Assembly (NCBI GenBank): GCA_965223695.1 | Contig: CBDCXJ010000003.1 | Span: 32,869 to 96,868 of the forward strand | Direction: 5' to 3' | Source: JAUVPB01 sp965223695 | GTDB taxonomy: Bacteria; Actinomycetota; Thermoleophilia; Gaiellales; Gaiellaceae | Length of the DNA: 64,000 bases | In this document: piece by piece, positions 60,620 to 64,000 of the stretch | How positions within the stretch are numbered: the stretch's first letter is position 1 | Layout of the letters: the number at the start of each line of letters is the position of its first letter | The notes under the pieces: model-generated | What the model was told of the DNA's origin: nothing | Databases searched by the model: none | Seen by the model: only the letters and a program-made list of their open reading frames with translations | Position numbers and translations under genes: made by a program

Positions 60620-60638
60620 GATCTGCTCGCCGAGCACT

Positions 60639-61055
60639 CTACGGATCCGGGAGCCCACCGATCTGTCGGAGTACGTACGTCCAGTCCTCGCTCAGCCATT
60701 GCTCGGCGATCCGCTCACCCTCGACGCGGTAGGTCTCGACCGCGATCCATTCGACAGGCGTTTCGGTGGGCTCGACGCCGAACCACCTGCCGCGGTGCGT
60801 GGCAGTCATCCGGGTCTGCTGCACGACCAGATCGCCCTCGGCGATCATCCACTCGGTCTCGGCTCGCAGGTCGGGAAACGCGTCGAGGACGTACTGCTCC
60901 ATCCGCTCGATTTCCTCGTGACCGTGCCCGTCACCGAACAGGCCCCAGTGTGCGACGTAGTCGTCGGTGGTCAGCCGGCGGAAAGCGTCGGCGTCGTGGT
61001 CATTCAGCCACTCGCTGACGAAGCGTCGAACGAGTGCCCTATTGGCTTCGGACAT
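60639..61055 (-). CDS. SnoaL-like domain protein, tandem copy B
   Basis: Also 138 residues, from ATG 61055, and the upstream partner of the tandem pair (19-base gap to copy A). Differences cluster in two places: residues 18-35 and the substrate-pocket region around 86-102 (RTR/VEPTETPVEWIAV versus RSR/VAPTGTACEWTAI), which suggests different ligands, while the last 30 residues are nearly the same. No other pathway gene is adjacent to suggest a substrate. Confidence 0.88.
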   Translation of the reverse strand: MSEANRALVRRFVSEWLNDHDADAFRRLTTDDYVAHWGLFGDGHGHEEIERMEQYVLDAFPDLRAETEWMIAEGDLVVQQTRMTATHRGRWFGVEPTETPVEWIAVETYRVEGERIAEQWLSEDWTYVLRQIGGLPDP

Positions 61056-61094
61056 GGCGCCATTAGACCAGGCATCCAACCGACGTCCAGAGAC

Positions 61095-61122
61095 CGGGAC
61101 CCCCGCCGGGGCGGGGGTCCCG
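61095..61122. terminator. Strong GC-rich hairpin
   Basis: CGGGACCCCCGCC-GG-GGCGGGGGTCCCG is a 13-bp perfect inverted repeat in the 144-base gap between the SnoaL pair and the secreted-protein gene; the innermost pairs must open to form the loop. There is no T-tract, but the stem is the strongest in this part of the window. Confidence 0.55.
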
Positions 61123-61199
61123 TGCTGGCCCGATTGCTGCCGGCCACCAGCGTCACCCAAAGGCTCGCCTCGGTCCAGAGCGCTGAGCGTTGCCGTGTG

Positions 61200-61761
61200 T
61201 TACTTGCCCGTCGGCCTCAGATGACCTGAGTACAGGAAGTTGGACGCGCCCGAGCCGGGAACGATCACGTCGTGGAATGTGATCAGGCCGCGATAGCCCT
61301 TGAACGCGCCCCTACCGCGAAAGACCTTGTGCTTGCAGCCCCCGGTGATCTGACCCGCGAACGGATCGCTGCCACATACAAGCAGGGCTCCTGCGCGGCC
61401 TTCAACGCGGAGGACCCCCTCTTGTACTTCGTCCTGAACTTGCCCTGCTCTTGCCCTTCCATGTGCCATTGAACTTCTCCCTGCCCCACTCTTTGTAGAG
61501 CGCGAACCCGTTCAACTCCTGGCACGTGAAGCGCTTCGGGAAGAACGTCAAACAGCCGACGAGGTCACCCGTGAGCTCGATCGCACCGGCACCCTTACCG
61601 TTGTTGCAGCCGTCCACCGAGAACGTGCTGTCCCCTGACACGGTCGTTCTCTTGCCGTTCGCTCCCGCGCTCGCCGTCGTCGCCAGCATCAGAAGTGCCG
61701 TCGCGGTGAGGCCCACCGCCGCCACCGTTCCTACGAGCCGTCTCTTGACCAACCTGTTCAT
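61200..61761 (-). CDS. Secreted protein, unknown function, frameshifted
   Basis: From ATG 61761 the product has a signal peptide (VGTVAAVGLTATALLMLATTASA, cleavage near residue 29 or 30). The mature domain holds paired-Cys segments (SVDGCNNGKGAGAIELTGDLV, GCLTFFPKRFTCQELNGF). At about 61415 the frame runs into a stop, and the correct sequence resumes in another frame (VEGRAGALLVCGSDPF, then TGGCKHKVFRGRG) to the stop at 61200. One surplus C in the CCCCC run 61415-61419 (plus strand) explains it; the repaired protein is 186 residues. No family is recognised. It looks like an exported beta protein with three or four disulfide-capable Cys. Confidence 0.65.
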
Positions 61762-62118
61762 CTGCTTCTCCTCTACTCGCTTCCTGCCAACACGGCGAGG
61801 ATCGGACATGGCGCTCACGGGTCACTCAGCCCGGACCAACGCATCGTCCACGGGACGTCGACGACGAGTGTGAGCATTCCACCCATGGGCTCGAATCTGC
61901 CCCTCTCGTCGGGATCCTCCTCGAGGAGGCCTGAGTCGTCGATCGCGTACGTGCCTGCGCCGACTGGGTCGGAACGGCCGCGTCCTGATCGGACACTGGT
62001 GGCTGCGCGGGAACAGCAGAGGACGGCCCGGCAGCGGGCGCTGTTGCTCCCGCTACGGGATCGGGCGCTGCGGGGGGCCAGAATCGCCGTCAGAGCACGC
62101 GGATAAGACTCCGACTAG
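61762..62118. other. Intergenic region without a recognisable gene
   Basis: About 357 bases between the secreted-protein start and the kinase 3' end. Open frames here are Arg/Pro-rich with no start-site or domain support, and I see no RNA gene, repeat or terminator. It presumably holds the promoter of the secreted-protein gene. Confidence 0.6.
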
Positions 62119-64000
62119 CTACTTGTTGAACGTCACCTTGCGGATGCGGTTATTCCGATTGTCGGTGACGTACAGGTTTCCGTTGGGACCGACGGCGACA
62201 CCGAATGGTCTGTCGAGGTAGGCCTCCGTGGCCGGACCGCCGTCGCCGAAGAAACCGGGTTCGCCGGTACCCGCCACCGTGGTAATCACACCGTCGGTGT
62301 CGATCCGGCGCACGCGGTTGCCGAATTGCGAGCTGAAGTCGGAGTCGTTGAAGTAGATGTTCCCTTCCGAATCGATCGCCAAAGTCGCGATCTCGATGAT
62401 CTGCGCAGCCGTGGCAAGACCACCGTCTCCCGCCACGCCCCGCACGCCGTTGCCGGCGACCGTTGTGATGACACCGTCTGGTGCGATTCTGCGGATTCGG
62501 AAGTTCGCGTCGTCCGCGGCGTAGACGCTACCGTCGGGAGCGACGAGCAGCCCGTTCGGGCTGTTCAGCGTGGCCTCGGTGGCGGGTCCGCCATCGCCGG
62601 AGAAGCCCGCTGCGCCTGTTCCCGCGATGGTGCTGAACGTCCCGTCAGTGTCGACTCTAAGAATGCGGTGGTGGAAAGTCATCGCTGATGTACAAGACAC
62701 CATCGTCGGTGACGGCGATCCAGGGCTGTGCAAGCCGAGCATCGGTCGCACGACCGCTATGGCTCCCCGCACTGACGCTGGTTCCCATCCCCACGCCGGC
62801 TACGGTGGTGATCACGCCCGCACCGTCGATCTTGCGGACCGCGCCGTTGCGAAAGTCGGCAACATAGACGTTCCCTGCTCCGTCGACGGCAACCTCGTTT
62901 GGCCCCGAGAATTGCGCGTCCGTGGCAGGGCCACCGTCCCCCGAGTACCCCGCGCTCCCGGTACCGGCGATCGTGGTTATCAGGCCGGTCGGATCAACTC
63001 GCCGGACGCGCTCGTTGCCCCAATCGGCGACATACAGGTTGCCGCTGGCGTCCACGGCTATACCGCCAGGATCATCGAGCTGCGCCGCAGTCGCGAGCCC
63101 TCCGTCGCCGGAGTAACCGGCCTCGCCGGTGCCGACGATCGTTTCGATTGTTGACATATCGGGCCTCGAGGCGATCGCGACCGGTTGCGTGTCGCCACCG
63201 CGGGTAAGGAGCACGGCCGGCACGACGGCCGCTATCACGACGATCGCCGCCACGGCGGCCGGTACCGCCGCGAATCGGCCGCCGCGTCGGCGTTGCGGCA
63301 CGCACGCTTCTTGTATCGAGTCGATGAGCTCGGTGGCGCTGCCGTAGCGACGATCCGGCTCCTTTGCCATCACCCTGGCTATGACATCGTCTAGTCGGCC
63401 TGGAAGGGCCTGATTTACCGTGGACGGTCGCGGCGGTACCTCGTTCATGTGCGCGACAAGGACTTCCATTTCGCTGTGCCTCGGAAATGGCACCTCGCCC
63501 GTCAGACACTCGTACGCAACGCACCCAAGCGCGTAGAGGTCGCTGGCCCGATCAGCGCGCGTTCCGCGGATCTGCTCGGGACTCACGTAGTCGCTCGATC
63601 CTGAAAGAGTGATGCTCTCGCGCGCGGCCTCGGGGGAGTCGAAGGTCTGGGTGAGCCCAAAATCGGCCAGGTACACGTGCTCGGACCCGTCATCTCCCAC
63701 GGCGACGAGTACGTTCGATGGCTTGACATCGCGATGTATCAATCCGCGAGCGTGCGCGGCGTCGAGGCCCTTTGCGACCTGAGCGAGCAGTTCGATGGCG
63801 CGCTCCTGTTCGAGTGCGCCTTCACTGCGCAGTATCTGCTTCAGATCCGAGCCCTTGACGTAGCGCATCGCGATGAAAAGGGTCGCCTCGCTGGCCTGCC
63901 CGGCTTCATAGATCGGGATGACGTTCGGGTGATCGATCGAGGCCGCCAAGCGACTCTCGATGCGGATCCGCTCTCGGAACGCCTCGTCGTGTGACAGGCG
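62119..64000 (-). CDS. PknD-like Ser/Thr protein kinase with NHL propeller, 5' end outside the window, frameshifted
   Basis: A transmembrane Ser/Thr kinase truncated by the right window edge, so the Gly-rich loop and catalytic Lys are not seen. Visible are HRDVKPSN, the LADFGLTQ metal Asp and SDYVSPEQ, then one transmembrane helix (AAVPAAVAAIVVIAAVVPAV). Six NHL blades follow (each with the pattern TIxGTGxxGxSGDGGxATxAxLxxPxGxAVDxxGNLYVAD), enough for a closed six-bladed propeller outside the cell, as in mycobacterial PknD. The frame breaks in blade 3 at an AAA run, 62675-62677 (plus strand); removing one base restores it through to 62119. Extracellular ligand binding probably signals to cytoplasmic substrates. 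Confidence 0.85.

Noticed and set aside
61870..62106. 78-codon plus-strand frame in the gap before the kinase
   Set aside because: Low-complexity Arg/Ala/Pro content, no ribosome-binding site and no domain signal.
62119..63190. NHL repeats as a tandem DNA repeat or CRISPR-like array
   Set aside because: The periodicity is at protein level (about 55 residues) with divergent DNA; there are no identical direct repeats with spacers.

Overview
This is a contiguous, gene-dense stretch of a GC-rich chromosome with short gaps, many ATGA/GTGA start-stop overlaps and frequent GTG/TTG starts. High GC, secreted Arg/Pro-rich proteins, DUF4333 and PPOX-type proteins and a PknD-like kinase point to Actinomycetota. 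I infer a deep lineage such as Thermoleophilia, but no rRNA is present to settle this. I saw no tRNA, rRNA, CRISPR array, insertion sequence or phage gene.

Layout. 1-5 kb: small membrane proteins, a histone-deacetylase-family enzyme, a thioredoxin/CnoX-like protein and a three-gene set of unknown secreted proteins. 5-6 kb: prephenate dehydratase. 6-18 kb: a hopanoid locus (minus strand: hpnC, hpnD, then hpnE, shc, hpnA, hpnH, hpnG, ispH), split by an opposite-strand DUF1800-DUF1501-cupredoxin cassette. 18-24 kb: CoA-transferase, transsulfuration pair, leuB and an MFS exporter. 24.5-30.4 kb: a pyruvate-dehydrogenase-E1-like enzyme, then a DipZ-type thiol-disulfide protein and a lipoprotein fusing a BMP-family solute-binding domain to a cytochrome c domain. 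30-40.6 kb: an SDR pair, hydrolase, secreted zinc protease, DUF255 protein, second CoA-transferase, flavin reductase and aspartate kinase. 40.6-47 kb: MsrA, then ribokinase and nucleoside hydrolase converging on a BMP-type nucleoside ABC transporter (two permeases, one ATPase) that has no adjacent binding protein. 47-50 kb: cupin and subtilase. 50-58.4 kb: a LysR-flanked sulfur-type operon (rhodanese-persulfide dioxygenase fusion, PsrB-PsrC-like fusion, molybdopterin oxidoreductase, SulP transporter). 58-64 kb: a decayed SDR, DUF4333 lipoprotein, tandem SnoaL duplicates, a secreted protein and a PknD-like kinase that runs off the right edge.

How the genes work together. IspH feeds isoprenoid precursors; HpnC/D/E make squalene; Shc cyclises it; HpnH, HpnG and HpnA extend and process the side chain. 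The nucleoside transporter, hydrolase and ribokinase form a salvage module. The sulfur operon would oxidise or transfer sulfane sulfur, exchange electrons with the quinone pool and move sulfate or another anion.

The most unusual gene is the solute-binding-protein/cytochrome c fusion at 28958-30361, directly behind a DipZ homologue that could serve cytochrome c maturation. A second window-wide pattern is that six genes are each broken by what reads as exactly one extra base. This looks more like sequence error than six independent gene losses, but it needs read-level checking.
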